Assembly (NCBI GenBank): GCA_963665575.2
Contig: CAXXDW010000004.1
Span: 62,001 to 126,000 of the forward strand
Length of the DNA: 64,000 nucleotides
Origin: Rariloculus sp963665575
GTDB taxonomy: Bacteria > Pseudomonadota > Gammaproteobacteria > Steroidobacterales > Rariloculaceae
Reading direction: 5' to 3'
Below are positions 43,659 through 52,393 of this stretch, piece by piece (within the stretch, counting starts at the first letter, position 1; every line of letters starts with the position of its first letter). The notes beneath the pieces were generated by a model that worked only from the letters and a program-made list of their open reading frames with translations, had not been told where the DNA came from and made no database searches. Position numbers and translations under genes: made by a program.

Positions 43659-46115
43659 GTGGCCAGCCGGTCAGAACACCCCGCCGACCTGCCGCAGAGC
43701 GCGAGCGTCGTCGTGATCGGCGGCGGCGTAATCGGCTGCTCGGTGGCCTTGCACCTGGCACGCGCCGGGTTTTCCGAGGTGACGCTGCTCGAACGCAGGC
43801 AACTCACCTCGGGCACCACCTGGCACGCGGCGGGACTGGTCGGCCAACTGCGCACCTCCATCAACATGACGGAGCTTGCGCGCTATACCAGCGAACTGTA
43901 CCTGCGCCTGGAAGAGGAAACCGGCCAGGCGACCGGCTATCGGCGCTGCGGTTCCATTTCGCTGGCCACCAACGAGGAGCGGTTCGAGGAACTCAAGCGC
44001 AGCGCGTCGATGGCCAAGGTGTTCGGGCTTGAAGTGGAAGTTGTCAGGCCCGCGGCCATCAAGGCCCGGGTTCCGCTGCTGCATACCGAAGACGTGCTCG
44101 GCGGCATTCACATACCGTCCGACGGTTATGCCAACGCTGTGGACATTTGCAATGCGCTGGCCAGGGGCGCCCGCGCCGCCGGCGCGCGCATCTTCGAGAA
44201 CCTGCCGGTGAGGTCGATCCATGCCGCGGGCGGCAGGGTCACGGGCGTCGCCACCGAACATGGCGACATCGCCGCGGATTGCGTGGTGTTGTGCGCCGGA
44301 ATGTGGACCCGCGATCTGGCGGCGACGATCGGGGTCAACGTGCCCCTGCATGCCTGCGAGCACTACTACGCCCTGTTCGAATCGGTGGAGGGGCTGGATT
44401 CGACCTTCCCGGTCGTGCGCGACTACGACGCCTGCGCCTACTACAAGTACGACGCGGGCAAGTTGCTCCTCGGCGCCTTCGAGCCCAATGCCCGCCCCTG
44501 GGCCACCGAGGGCATCCCCGAGGATTTCTGTTTCGACGAGATCGACGGCAGTCTCGAGCATTTCGAGCCGATCCTCGAACAGGCCATGGTACGCATGCCG
44601 GCGCTCGAAACAGCCGGGCTTGAGACATTTTTCTGCGGTCCGGAGAGTTTTACCCCGGATGTGCGCTACCACATCGGCCAGGCGCCCGAACTGGACAACT
44701 GTTTCGTCGCGGCCGGACTGAATTCCATCGGCCTGCAGTCCGCCGGCGGCATCGGCAAGGTCATCGCCGAATGGATTCGCGACGGGCACCCGCCGTCGGA
44801 CCTCTGGGAAGTGGACGTGCGGCGCAATCACCCCTTCCAGGGCAACCGCAGATACCTGCGCGAACGGGTCTCCGAAAGCCTCGGCCTGCTGTATGCCACG
44901 CACTTCCCCTATCGTCAGTACGAAACCGCGCGAGGCGTTCGCAAATCGCCGCTGCACGATCGCCTGCAGGCCCTCGGCGCCTGCCACGGCGAAGTCGCCG
45001 GTTGGGAGCGGCCCAACTGGTATGCGCCGGACCCGGCTCTGGCGCGTTACGAGTACAGCTACGGGCGGCAGAACTGGTTTGAACGCTCCGCAGCGGAGCA
45101 CCGGGCCGTGCGCGAGCAGGTGGGGCTCTTCGACCAGTCCTCCTTCGGCAAGTTTCGGCTCCAGGGCGCCGATGCCAGCCGCGTGCTGAACACCGTTTGC
45201 GCCAACGATGTCGACGTGGACCCCGACCGCATCGTCTACACCCAGTGGCTCAACGACCGGGGCGGCATCGAAGCGGATCTCACCGTTACCCGGCTGACCG
45301 ACGACTGCTATCTGATCGTGACCGCCGCGGCGACCGAAGTGCGGGACTTCAACTGGTTGCAGCGGCACATTCCGGCCGACGCGCACTGCGCGCTGACCAA
45401 CGTGACCTCCGCCATGGGCGTGATTTCGATCATGGGACCGAACGCCCGGGCGCTGCTGCAGTCGCTGAGCCCCGACGACCTGTCGAACGAGGCCTTTCCG
45501 TTCGCGCACAGCCGGAAAATCGAGCTTGGCCATGGCCTGGTGCGCGCCTCCCGGATCACGTATGTCGGCGAACTCGGTTGGGAGCTGTACATCGCCACCG
45601 AGTTCACCGCCGGCGTCTACGACACGATCGTCGCCGCGGGCGAACCGTTCGGCCTGACGCACGCCGGCTATCACGCCCTGGATTCGCTGCGCATCGAAAA
45701 GGCCTATCGGCATTGGGGGCACGACATCACGGACGAGGACACGCCGCTCGAAGCGGGCCTCGGCTTCGCCGTGAAATTCGACAAGCCGGGCGGGTTCGTC
45801 GGGCGCGACGCCTTGCGCAGGGAAATGGGCGCAGGGCCGGCGAAGCGCCTGCTGCAGTTCCGTCTACTGGACCCGCGGCCGCTGCTCTACCACAACGAGC
45901 CCATCTGGCACGACGACACGCTGGTCGGTCATGTCACTTCCGGCGCCTATGGCCACACGCTCGGCGGCGCCATGGGGCTCGGTTACGTCGACTCAAGCAC
46001 GGCACGAAATCCCGACGAAGGGAGGTTCAGCATCGAGGTGGCCGGGGAGCAGGTGCCGGCGGCAGCATCGTCAACCCCGATGTACGACCCCACAGGCCGG
46101 CGCATCCGCTGCTGA
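43659..46115 (+). CDS. Dimethylglycine/sarcosine dehydrogenase-like FAD protein with GcvT domain (paralogue 2)
   Basis: 818 residues from GTG 43659, 6 bp after the preceding stop, so in the same operon. FAD motif SVVVIGGGVIGCSVALHLA, covalent-FAD His56 in LTSGTTWHAAGLVGQ, DAO domain up to about 385, then FAO_M and GcvT domains with ITYVGELGWELYI, ALDSLRIEKAYRHWGHDIT and VTSGAYGHTLGGAMGLGYV. The GLVGQLRTSINMTELARY variant near the flavin resembles sarcosine dehydrogenases more than paralogues 1 and 3 do, but the substrate cannot be fixed by reading. Confidence 0.9.
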   Translation: MASRSEHPADLPQSASVVVIGGGVIGCSVALHLARAGFSEVTLLERRQLTSGTTWHAAGLVGQLRTSINMTELARYTSELYLRLEEETGQATGYRRCGSISLATNEERFEELKRSASMAKVFGLEVEVVRPAAIKARVPLLHTEDVLGGIHIPSDGYANAVDICNALARGARAAGARIFENLPVRSIHAAGGRVTGVATEHGDIAADCVVLCAGMWTRDLAATIGVNVPLHACEHYYALFESVEGLDSTFPVVRDYDACAYYKYDAGKLLLGAFEPNARPWATEGIPEDFCFDEIDGSLEHFEPILEQAMVRMPALETAGLETFFCGPESFTPDVRYHIGQAPELDNCFVAAGLNSIGLQSAGGIGKVIAEWIRDGHPPSDLWEVDVRRNHPFQGNRRYLRERVSESLGLLYATHFPYRQYETARGVRKSPLHDRLQALGACHGEVAGWERPNWYAPDPALARYEYSYGRQNWFERSAAEHRAVREQVGLFDQSSFGKFRLQGADASRVLNTVCANDVDVDPDRIVYTQWLNDRGGIEADLTVTRLTDDCYLIVTAAATEVRDFNWLQRHIPADAHCALTNVTSAMGVISIMGPNARALLQSLSPDDLSNEAFPFAHSRKIELGHGLVRASRITYVGELGWELYIATEFTAGVYDTIVAAGEPFGLTHAGYHALDSLRIEKAYRHWGHDITDEDTPLEAGLGFAVKFDKPGGFVGRDALRREMGAGPAKRLLQFRLLDPRPLLYHNEPIWHDDTLVGHVTSGAYGHTLGGAMGLGYVDSSTARNPDEGRFSIEVAGEQVPAAASSTPMYDPTGRRIRC

Positions 46116-46272
46116 CGCCACGACAGCGACCGATAACGGCATCGGAGACGGCACCGTTGGTCACGTCACCAAGACACCTCCATTGGCCAGGGGAAACAGG
46201 GCCCATCACCCGTTCGAGAATGCCCCGAGCCCCGTCGATCTCCGATTCGCAGAAATTGAGCGGCGAGGCGCT

Positions 46273-47814
46273 CTATCGCCCCATGGCTTCCGGCGAGAGA
46301 ACGATCGGAAACCGGGCTCGCACCCTCGCGTCGATTTCGTCGCTGACGTGGCGCGGCACATGATTGGCGAGAATCTCGCGTTTCCTGGCTACGGCCTGCT
46401 GCAGCGGATCCGGCTTGCCCTGTTCCTCCCAGGCGGTCGGACTGTTTCGATCGCTGAACGCCGGGTAAAAGTACTCGCTTTGCATCACCTGCAGGGTGTT
46501 CGCCGAGCCGAGATAGTGCCCTTCCCCGCTGCTGCAGATCTGTTCGATCTCGGCGAAGCTCAATGTATCGGAGTTGACCTCGATCCCGCGGGTCACGCGT
46601 CCGCAGGCACCCAGGATGTCATTGTCCAGCAACAGGCTCTCCGGACAGGTGCCGAGCAGGCTTGCGTACATGCCGGCGGATTCGTACACGATGTTCGCGC
46701 CGGACAGGGTGGCTGCCAGCACCGTCGCAGCACGTTCGGCGCCCGCCTGGAAATCCGGGAACTTGGAGTCGGTCATGCCGCAGGCGGTGCCGAACGGCAG
46801 GTCGAAGTGGTTGCCGAGCTGGGCGCAGGCGGCAGACAGCAGGCCCTGCTCCGGAGAGCCGCCGCTCATCGCACCGGTTCTGAGATCCGAAACGAACGGC
46901 CAGGCGCCGACGATCGCCGGCGCGCCGGGCTCGATCGCATTGACGTAAACGAGTCCGCCCAGGCATTCCGCCCAGGCTTGAGAGACTGCCCCGGCCAGAT
47001 AGGCGGGGGTGGTCGCACCGGCCTGACCGGCCGATAACAGCAGCACCGGCATGCCGCCCTGCACCGCCACGCGCAAGCATTCGAGTGCATCGGACGCGAA
47101 CTTCATCGGCGGCACGACGAAGCAGTTGGACTGGCTGACGAACGGGCGTGCCCGCCACTCGGCCTCGCCGCCCGCGACGAGGTGCAGCATCTGCAGACTT
47201 TTCTCGACGTGCTCGGGTACCGTCCAGCTTGAGCCGACGTGTTTGCTGGTGCCCATCACCGCGCAATAGAGGGTATTGATGTCCATCGCATAATTGTCGG
47301 GAACGTCCCGCAGGACGCAGGTGCGCTGGAACATGTGTATGTGTTCGCAGGTATCGACAATGCGCGCCATGTCATAGAGATCCTGCGCTTCGGAATCCCG
47401 GTACAGGCCGTTCTCCGAGTCCGCCACCATGACAGCGGCGCCGGCGGTGGAAAAGTGCACCCTGGCATCGCTCAGATCCAGGTCCCACCGCGGGTCCTGA
47501 GCGTGCAGCGGCAGGTTTCGCCGCGCCTGTTGCAAGGTGCGTTCGACCAGACTTCGCGGCATGCGCAAGCGCCCGTCGTCGCCGAATGCGGCGCCTGCCG
47601 CCGTGCAGGTCTCGATGCAGTGAGGCGTCGCATCGGCGAAACCGACACGCTCGAGAATCCGAAAGGCATTGTCGGCAACGGCCGCAACGCCGGCCGCGGA
47701 CAATGGCTGGTATTGTCCGCCGGTATGCCCTGGCCGCACAGGCTTCAGCGCTTCGGCCAGAGGCGCGGCGCGCTCCGCCCTGCGGGCCCGTCTACCACCC
47801 GATCGTCGTGGCAT
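46273..47814 (-). CDS. MttB-family (COG5598) methylamine methyltransferase without pyrrolysine
   Basis: 513 residues from ATG 47814 with GGGAG upstream. A TIM-barrel corrinoid methyltransferase: AFRILERVGFADATPHCIET, YCAVMGTSKHVGSSWTVPEH, FDLPFGTACGMTDSKFPDFQ and SGEGHYLGSANTLQVMQSEY are family-typical. No in-frame stop interrupts it, so it is a non-pyrrolysine member like those that demethylate glycine betaine, proline betaine or carnitine. It has no corrinoid-protein gene of its own on this strand and is convergent with the flavoprotein genes and divergent from the corrinoid operon, whose corrinoid protein it probably shares. Confidence 0.88.
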   Translation of the reverse strand: MPRRSGGRRARRAERAAPLAEALKPVRPGHTGGQYQPLSAAGVAAVADNAFRILERVGFADATPHCIETCTAAGAAFGDDGRLRMPRSLVERTLQQARRNLPLHAQDPRWDLDLSDARVHFSTAGAAVMVADSENGLYRDSEAQDLYDMARIVDTCEHIHMFQRTCVLRDVPDNYAMDINTLYCAVMGTSKHVGSSWTVPEHVEKSLQMLHLVAGGEAEWRARPFVSQSNCFVVPPMKFASDALECLRVAVQGGMPVLLLSAGQAGATTPAYLAGAVSQAWAECLGGLVYVNAIEPGAPAIVGAWPFVSDLRTGAMSGGSPEQGLLSAACAQLGNHFDLPFGTACGMTDSKFPDFQAGAERAATVLAATLSGANIVYESAGMYASLLGTCPESLLLDNDILGACGRVTRGIEVNSDTLSFAEIEQICSSGEGHYLGSANTLQVMQSEYFYPAFSDRNSPTAWEEQGKPDPLQQAVARKREILANHVPRHVSDEIDARVRARFPIVLSPEAMGR

Positions 47815-48185
47815 GGCAATTCTCCCTGGAGCGCTCGCGAACCACCGATACGTCATGCGTGGTTGCGTGGCGCGAGTCGTCGCTGCAAGCGGTGATAAGA
47901 CGCTGAAAGAATAGCCTAATCCGTAACGATACGGCCAGCAGTCCGCCACGAAATTTCCGGCGTCCCGGAACCGTTGTCTGTACGTCGCAACCCCGCTCGG
48001 ATAGCGTCCTGCGCATCATGTTGCGTACCGCTAACGGCCGAGCGTGCCGCGATGTCGCTTGCGATTGGCTGCATGTCGCATCGGGCGATGCAGGGATCGG
48101 GATTCTGCCGCAGACTGGCATTTGCAAACGCACGAATGGCTTGCGCGTTCAAGGTTGAGCCGTTCCCCGCAGCAGGAGGTCGCCC
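47815..48185. other. Divergent intergenic region with the second regulatory block
   Basis: 371 bp between the two MttB-family genes. No convincing frame. It holds the 71-bp block at 48049-48119 and a GCAGGAGG Shine-Dalgarno-like stretch at about 48172-48179 just before the start at 48186. Confidence 0.6.
48049..48119 (+). promoter_or_regulatory. Conserved 71-bp regulatory block, copy 2 (AraC-type TGTCGC direct repeats)
   Basis: TGTCGC occurs at 48053-48058 and 48074-48079, 21 bp apart, within GATTGGCTGCATGTCGCATC, which is nearly identical at 41095-41114. The block ends GGATTCTGCCGCAGACTGGC, again conserved. It lies 66 bp before the start of the corrinoid methyltransferase operon. The shared block implies that the dehydrogenase operon at 41241 and this operon are controlled together. 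Confidence 0.7.
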
Positions 48186-49757
48186 ATGATCGACAGTCCG
48201 CGTCTCAGGCGAGCCGCCAGCCGTGCGGGCCGCAGGGGTCGGGGTGGCCGAGCGGGCAAGCTCGCCGCACGTCAGCGCGGGATCGTGGACGAGTTCGTCT
48301 CGTGGATCGATCGCAGGATTCCCTGTCTCGACGTCCTCGATACCGAAGCACTGGAGTTGATCGAGCACAATGCCGACACCGTGCTCGAGGAGGTCGGCGT
48401 CGAGTTCCGCGACTTTCCGCAGGCGCTCAAACTGTGGAAAGAGGCAGGCGCGGACGTGAACGGCGAGCGCGTGCGCTTCCCGCGCGGCATGTGCCGCTCG
48501 CTCGTGACGGCAACAGCGCCGCGCGAGTACACCCAACACGGCCGCAACCCGAGGCGCAACACGATCATCGGCGGCGAGCGCACGGTGATGGTGCCCGGCT
48601 ACGGGCCGCCGTTCGTGCACGACCTCGATCAGGGACGCCGCTACGCGACCATCGAGGACTTCCGCAATTTCGTGAAGCTCGCGTATATGAGTCCGGGGCT
48701 GCACCACTCGGGCGGAACGATCTGCGAGCCTGTCGACCTGCCCGTCAACAAGCGCCACTTCGACATGGTCTACAGCCATATCAAGTACACCGACAAGCCG
48801 TTCATGGGTTCGGTCACGCATCCGGAGCGCGCCGCCGACACCGTGGCGATGGCAAAGCTTCTTTTCGGCGAAGACTTCCTGGTGCACAAGACCGTCGTGA
48901 CGAGCCTGATCAACGTGAACTCGCCGCTGACCTTCGACGCGACCATGTTGGGGGCCGCGACCGTCTATGCGCAGAACAACCAGGCGACGGTTATTTCTCC
49001 GTTCCTGCTCGCCGGTGCGATGTCGCCGGTGACGGTGGCCGGTACGCTGACCCAGATCCTCGCCGAGGCGCTGGCCGGCATGGCCTACATTCAGCTCGTG
49101 CGGCCCGGGGCCCCCGTGGTGTTCGGCTCGTTCGCCGCGGCCGTGTCCATGCAGTCGGGGGCACCGACCTTCGGAACGCCGGAACCGAGCCTGATGCTGT
49201 ATGGCGCAGGACAGTTGGCACGCCGCGTGGGCGTGCCCTTCCGCAGCGGCGGCGGTCTGTGCGCGTCGAAGCTTCCCGACGCCCAGGCGGCCTACGAGGC
49301 GGCCAACACGCTGCAGACGGCAGCGCTCGCGGGCGTGAACTTCATGCTGCACGCCGCTGGCTGGCTCGAGAGCGGCCTCTCGATGGGCTACGAGAAGTTC
49401 ATCATGGACGCCGACCAGGCCAACATGATCGCGATCCTGCTAAAAGGCGTCGACACTTCGGAAAATGCCCAGGCCCTGGACGCGATACGCGAAGTCGGGC
49501 CCGGTTCGCATTTTCTCGGCGCCGCGCACACCCACGCCAACTTCGAATCTGCTTTTTATCGTTCCAACGTCGCGGACAACAACAGTTTTGAACAGTGGCA
49601 GCAGGATGGCTCGCTCGACGCCGCACGGCGCGCCAATGGCATCTGGAAGCAAATGCTCAACGACTACGAGCCGCCGCCGCTCGATCCGGCGATCGATGAG
49701 TCGCTCCTCGAATTCATTGCCCGGCGCAAGTCGGAATTCGCGGACCGGGACTACTGA
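48186..49757 (+). CDS. MttB-family non-pyrrolysine trimethylamine-type methyltransferase (glycine-betaine type candidate)
   Basis: 523 residues with AGGAGG upstream. A basic N-terminal lead (about 28 residues) is followed by the MttB barrel: LIEHNADTVLEEVGVEFRD, GTICEPVDLPVNKRHFDMVY, TSLINVNSPLTFDATMLGAA and FRSGGGLCASKLPDAQAAYE. No internal amber codon. The enzyme would move a methyl group from a quaternary amine onto the cobalt of the corrinoid protein encoded next; the stop and the next start overlap as TGATG. Context (carnitine to betaine genes upstream, dimethylglycine and sarcosine genes downstream) favours glycine betaine as substrate. Confidence 0.9.
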   Translation: MIDSPRLRRAASRAGRRGRGGRAGKLAARQRGIVDEFVSWIDRRIPCLDVLDTEALELIEHNADTVLEEVGVEFRDFPQALKLWKEAGADVNGERVRFPRGMCRSLVTATAPREYTQHGRNPRRNTIIGGERTVMVPGYGPPFVHDLDQGRRYATIEDFRNFVKLAYMSPGLHHSGGTICEPVDLPVNKRHFDMVYSHIKYTDKPFMGSVTHPERAADTVAMAKLLFGEDFLVHKTVVTSLINVNSPLTFDATMLGAATVYAQNNQATVISPFLLAGAMSPVTVAGTLTQILAEALAGMAYIQLVRPGAPVVFGSFAAAVSMQSGAPTFGTPEPSLMLYGAGQLARRVGVPFRSGGGLCASKLPDAQAAYEAANTLQTAALAGVNFMLHAAGWLESGLSMGYEKFIMDADQANMIAILLKGVDTSENAQALDAIREVGPGSHFLGAAHTHANFESAFYRSNVADNNSFEQWQQDGSLDAARRANGIWKQMLNDYEPPPLDPAIDESLLEFIARRKSEFADRDY

Positions 49758-50479
49758 TGGCCATCGAACAGGCAATCCTCGAAGAGGAAGAGCTGGTCCT
49801 GTCGGAACTCGGCAACGACGAGCTGGTCGAGCAGATGCACGAAGACCTCTACGACGGTCTCAAGGAGGAGATCGTCGAGGGCACGTCCATCCTGCTCGAA
49901 CGCAACTGGTCTGCGGAGAAGGTGCTCAACGAGTCGCTGGTCGAAGGCATGCGAATCGTGGGCGTCGACTTTCGAGACGGCATCCTGTTCGTGCCCGAGG
50001 TGTTACTGGCAGCCAACGCGATGAAGGGAGGCATGGAGATTCTGCGGCCCCTGCTCGCGGAGACCGGCATCAAGCCCATCGGCAAGATGGTGATCGGGAC
50101 CGTGAAGGGCGACATCCACGACATCGGCAAGAACCTGGTGGCCATGATGCTCGAAGGCGCCGGGTTCGAAGTCACCAACATCGGCATCAACAACTCGGTC
50201 GAAGACTATTTCCAGGCACTCGAAAAACACCAGCCGGACATCCTCGGCATGTCCGCTCTGCTCACGACCACCATGCCCTACATGAAAGTGGTCATCGACG
50301 AGATGATTAAACAGAACATTCGCGACGATTACATCGTGCTGGTCGGTGGTGCGCCGCTGAACGAGGAGTTTGGCCGCGCCATCGGCGCCGACCGCTATTG
50401 CCGCGACGCGGCGCAGGCCGCAGATGTCGCTCCGCAGATGGTTCGAGCGCGTCGCCGCGGAGCGATCGACCATGCCTGA
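49757..50479 (+). CDS. Corrinoid (B12-binding) methyl-carrier protein
   Basis: 240 residues. N-terminal helical cap (YDGLKEEIVEGTSILLERNW, ESLVEGMRIVGVDFRDGILF, PEVLLAANAMKGGMEIL), then the Rossmann B12 domain with the base-off signature KGDIHDIGKNLV carrying the cobalt-ligating His, GMSALLTTTMPYM and IVLVGGAPLNEEFG. It accepts methyl groups from the MttB-family protein and gives them to the methyltransferase at 51464. Start overlaps the previous stop by one base and its end overlaps the DUF1638 gene by 8 bp, so this is a tightly packed operon. Confidence 0.95.
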   Translation: MAIEQAILEEEELVLSELGNDELVEQMHEDLYDGLKEEIVEGTSILLERNWSAEKVLNESLVEGMRIVGVDFRDGILFVPEVLLAANAMKGGMEILRPLLAETGIKPIGKMVIGTVKGDIHDIGKNLVAMMLEGAGFEVTNIGINNSVEDYFQALEKHQPDILGMSALLTTTMPYMKVVIDEMIKQNIRDDYIVLVGGAPLNEEFGRAIGADRYCRDAAQAADVAPQMVRARRRGAIDHA

Positions 50480-51164
50480 GCCGATCCTGGTCATCGCCTG
50501 CGGCGCTCTGGCGCGTGAAATCGATGCGCTCAAGCGCCGCTGGGGCTGGCAGCACCTGCACCTGAAATGCATCGACGCGAAACTTCACAACCGTCCGGCC
50601 GAGATCCCGGGGCGCCTGAGGCAGATGATTCGAAGGCACCGCCGTGAGTACGACGAGATATTTGTCGCCTATGCCGATTGCGGCACCGCCGGCGGTATCG
50701 ATCGCGTGCTGCAAGAGGAAGGAGCAACGCGGCTTGAGGGTGCGCACTGTTATGAATTCCTCGCAGGTCCGGCACGATTCGCGGAGCTCGCCATGGCTGA
50801 ACCCGGCACGTTCTACCTGACCGACTTCCTGGCGCGCCACTTCGATCGATTCGTCGTGAAACCGCTGGGTCTGGATCGGCATCCGGAACTCCGAGATTCC
50901 TACTTCGGCAACTACCGCAAGCTCGTATACCTCTCGCAGACGCATGACGCCCGGCTGGTCGAGTGCGCCGCACAGGCCGCCGCACGCCTCGAACTCGAAT
51001 TCGAGCACCTGCACTGCGGTTACGGCGGCCTTGAAACGAGCCTGGCCGCGCGCTTCACGCGGTCCGTAACAATGGATCCGCATGGCTCCACGACCAGCGA
51101 GGCTTTCGCCGCGGGCTACCAGGGATCGGACCATGGTCAGGAAGGTTCTCGTTTTCTGGCGTGA
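50472..51164 (+). CDS. DUF1638 family protein
   Basis: 230 residues from ATG 50472, overlapping the corrinoid gene by 8 bp. The family pattern is clear: ILVIACGALAREIDALKR at the N-terminus, LHNRPAEIPGRLRQMI, AYADCGTAGGIDRVLQEEG, GAHCYEFLAG and FYLTDFLARHFDR. Several Cys and His residues are conserved (CGALARE, DCGTAGG, HCYEF), which would suit metal or cofactor binding. The biochemical function is not known to me. Its place inside a corrinoid methyltransferase operon suggests help with cofactor loading, repair or methyl transfer. Confidence 0.85.
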   Translation: MPEPILVIACGALAREIDALKRRWGWQHLHLKCIDAKLHNRPAEIPGRLRQMIRRHRREYDEIFVAYADCGTAGGIDRVLQEEGATRLEGAHCYEFLAGPARFAELAMAEPGTFYLTDFLARHFDRFVVKPLGLDRHPELRDSYFGNYRKLVYLSQTHDARLVECAAQAAARLELEFEHLHCGYGGLETSLAARFTRSVTMDPHGSTTSEAFAAGYQGSDHGQEGSRFLA

Positions 51165-51453
51165 CATTCCGTCGCAGGTCATCCTGCAGCGGGGCCGGCG
51201 ACGCGAGAAAGTCATGCTCAGCGAGCGCTTCCAAAAGGCGATAGACCGTGCCGCCATGCGCGCCGGCAAGGGTAGCAGCGACGCCTACCTCGCGGAATGG
51301 CGCCGCGAGGCAACGGCGTTTGACGGCGACGGCGACCTGCGCGAGATCGCACTCGCCGAGGCAAACCGCTTTGAGTACGAATTTACGCAGGAGCGGCTCA
51401 ACGCGCTGATCCGCAGTCACGGTGTGGCGCCGGAGCGGGAGCCTGCGCCGTAG
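51133..51453 (+). CDS. 'Virulence factor' family small protein (PF13769-like)
   Basis: 106 residues from ATG 51133, overlapping the DUF1638 gene by 32 bp. VRKVLVFWRDIPSQVILQRG, KVMLSERFQKAIDRAAMRAG and SSDAYLAEWRREA match the small family labelled 'virulence factor'; the label has no functional basis here. The protein is soluble, charged and without a signal peptide. Co-translation with DUF1638 and position before the methyl-THF:corrinoid methyltransferase point to a role in corrinoid methyl transfer. Function unknown. Confidence 0.82.
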   Translation: MVRKVLVFWRDIPSQVILQRGRRREKVMLSERFQKAIDRAAMRAGKGSSDAYLAEWRREATAFDGDGDLREIALAEANRFEYEFTQERLNALIRSHGVAPEREPAP

Positions 51454-51463
51454 AGGCAAACAC

Positions 51464-52372
51464 ATGACCGAAACAGTTCTTGCCTCGCCGAACAGGGAAG
51501 TACGGATCGGTTTCGGCCGGCCGTTCGTCATCATCGGCGAACGCATCAATCCTACCGGGCGCCGACGTCTCGCCGAAGAAATGGTATGCGGCGACTACAG
51601 CCGGGTCGAGACCGACGCGATTGCGCAGGTCGAAGCCGGCGCGCACATGCTCGACGTCAACGCCGGCGTGCCTCTCGCCGACGAACCCAAAATGCTTGCC
51701 GACATTGTCAGGCTCGTGCAGTCCATCACCAACGTGCCGCTCGCGATCGATTCGTCGATCGTGGCCGCGCTCGAGTCGGGCCTCGCCGCGTATCAGGGCA
51801 AAGCGCTCGTCAACTCAGTGACCGGCGAAGAGGAAGTCCTGGAATCGGTGCTGCCGCTGGTCAAACGACACGGCGCGGCCGTGGTCGCCATTTCCAACGA
51901 CGAAACCGGCATCTCCGAGGATCCGGACATTCGCTACCTGGTGGCCAGGAAGATCGTCGAACGCGCCGCCGATCACGGCATCCCGCGCGAGGACGTGGTC
52001 GTCGATCCATTGGTCATGCCCATCGGTGCGATCAACTCAGCGGGCAGACAGGTCATGCACCTCGTCCGGCGGCTGCGCGAAGAACTCAAGGTCAATACGA
52101 CCTGCGGCGCATCCAACGTCAGTTTCGGATTGCCGAACCGGCACGGAATCAATACCGCGTTTTTGACCATGGCCATCGGCGCCGGCATGACCTCGGCGAT
52201 CACGAATCCGCTGCACGCCGAAGTGATTCAGGCCGTGCTCGGCGCCGACGTCATGATGGGCAACGACCCGGATTGCGCGAAATGGATTCGAAGGTACCGC
52301 GCGCCTGCGACCGCAGGCGCGCAGCGCCAGCGCAACGGCCGGCGCCGCCGCGACCGTTCAGCCGTTGCGTGA
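51464..52372 (+). CDS. Methyltetrahydrofolate:corrinoid methyltransferase (pterin-binding TIM barrel)
   Basis: 302 residues from ATG 51464. The DHPS-like pterin-binding barrel is seen in FVIIGERINPTGRRRLAEEM, AGAHMLDVNAGVPLADEP, PLAIDSSIVAALESGLAAYQ, ALVNSVTGEEE and NTTCGASNVSFGLPNR, typical of MtvA/AcsE/MetH folate domains. It carries the methyl group from the methyl-corrinoid protein to tetrahydrofolate (or the reverse). The C-terminal 25 residues are an Arg-rich tail not usual for the family. It lies 10 bp after the 'virulence factor' gene and 21 bp before the activator gene. Confidence 0.93.
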   Translation: MTETVLASPNREVRIGFGRPFVIIGERINPTGRRRLAEEMVCGDYSRVETDAIAQVEAGAHMLDVNAGVPLADEPKMLADIVRLVQSITNVPLAIDSSIVAALESGLAAYQGKALVNSVTGEEEVLESVLPLVKRHGAAVVAISNDETGISEDPDIRYLVARKIVERAADHGIPREDVVVDPLVMPIGAINSAGRQVMHLVRRLREELKVNTTCGASNVSFGLPNRHGINTAFLTMAIGAGMTSAITNPLHAEVIQAVLGADVMMGNDPDCAKWIRRYRAPATAGAQRQRNGRRRRDRSAVA

Positions 52373-52393
52373 ACCTCCGGCCGAGGCAGTGAC

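Noticed and set aside
43671..45722. 683-codon minus-strand frame opposite the second dimethylglycine dehydrogenase-like gene
   Set aside because: Antisense to a well-conserved enzyme; composition (Arg, Gly, His rich) and lack of motifs mark it as a shadow frame.
48101..48124. Sigma-54 promoter at CTGGCATTTGCA
   Set aside because: The GG and GC elements are too close together for the -24/-12 spacing, and the first copy of the block (ACTGGCTTCCC) lacks the GC element.
46273..49757. Pyrrolysine (amber) readthrough in the MttB-family genes
   Set aside because: Both frames are open over their full length without an internal TAG, so these are non-pyrrolysine family members.
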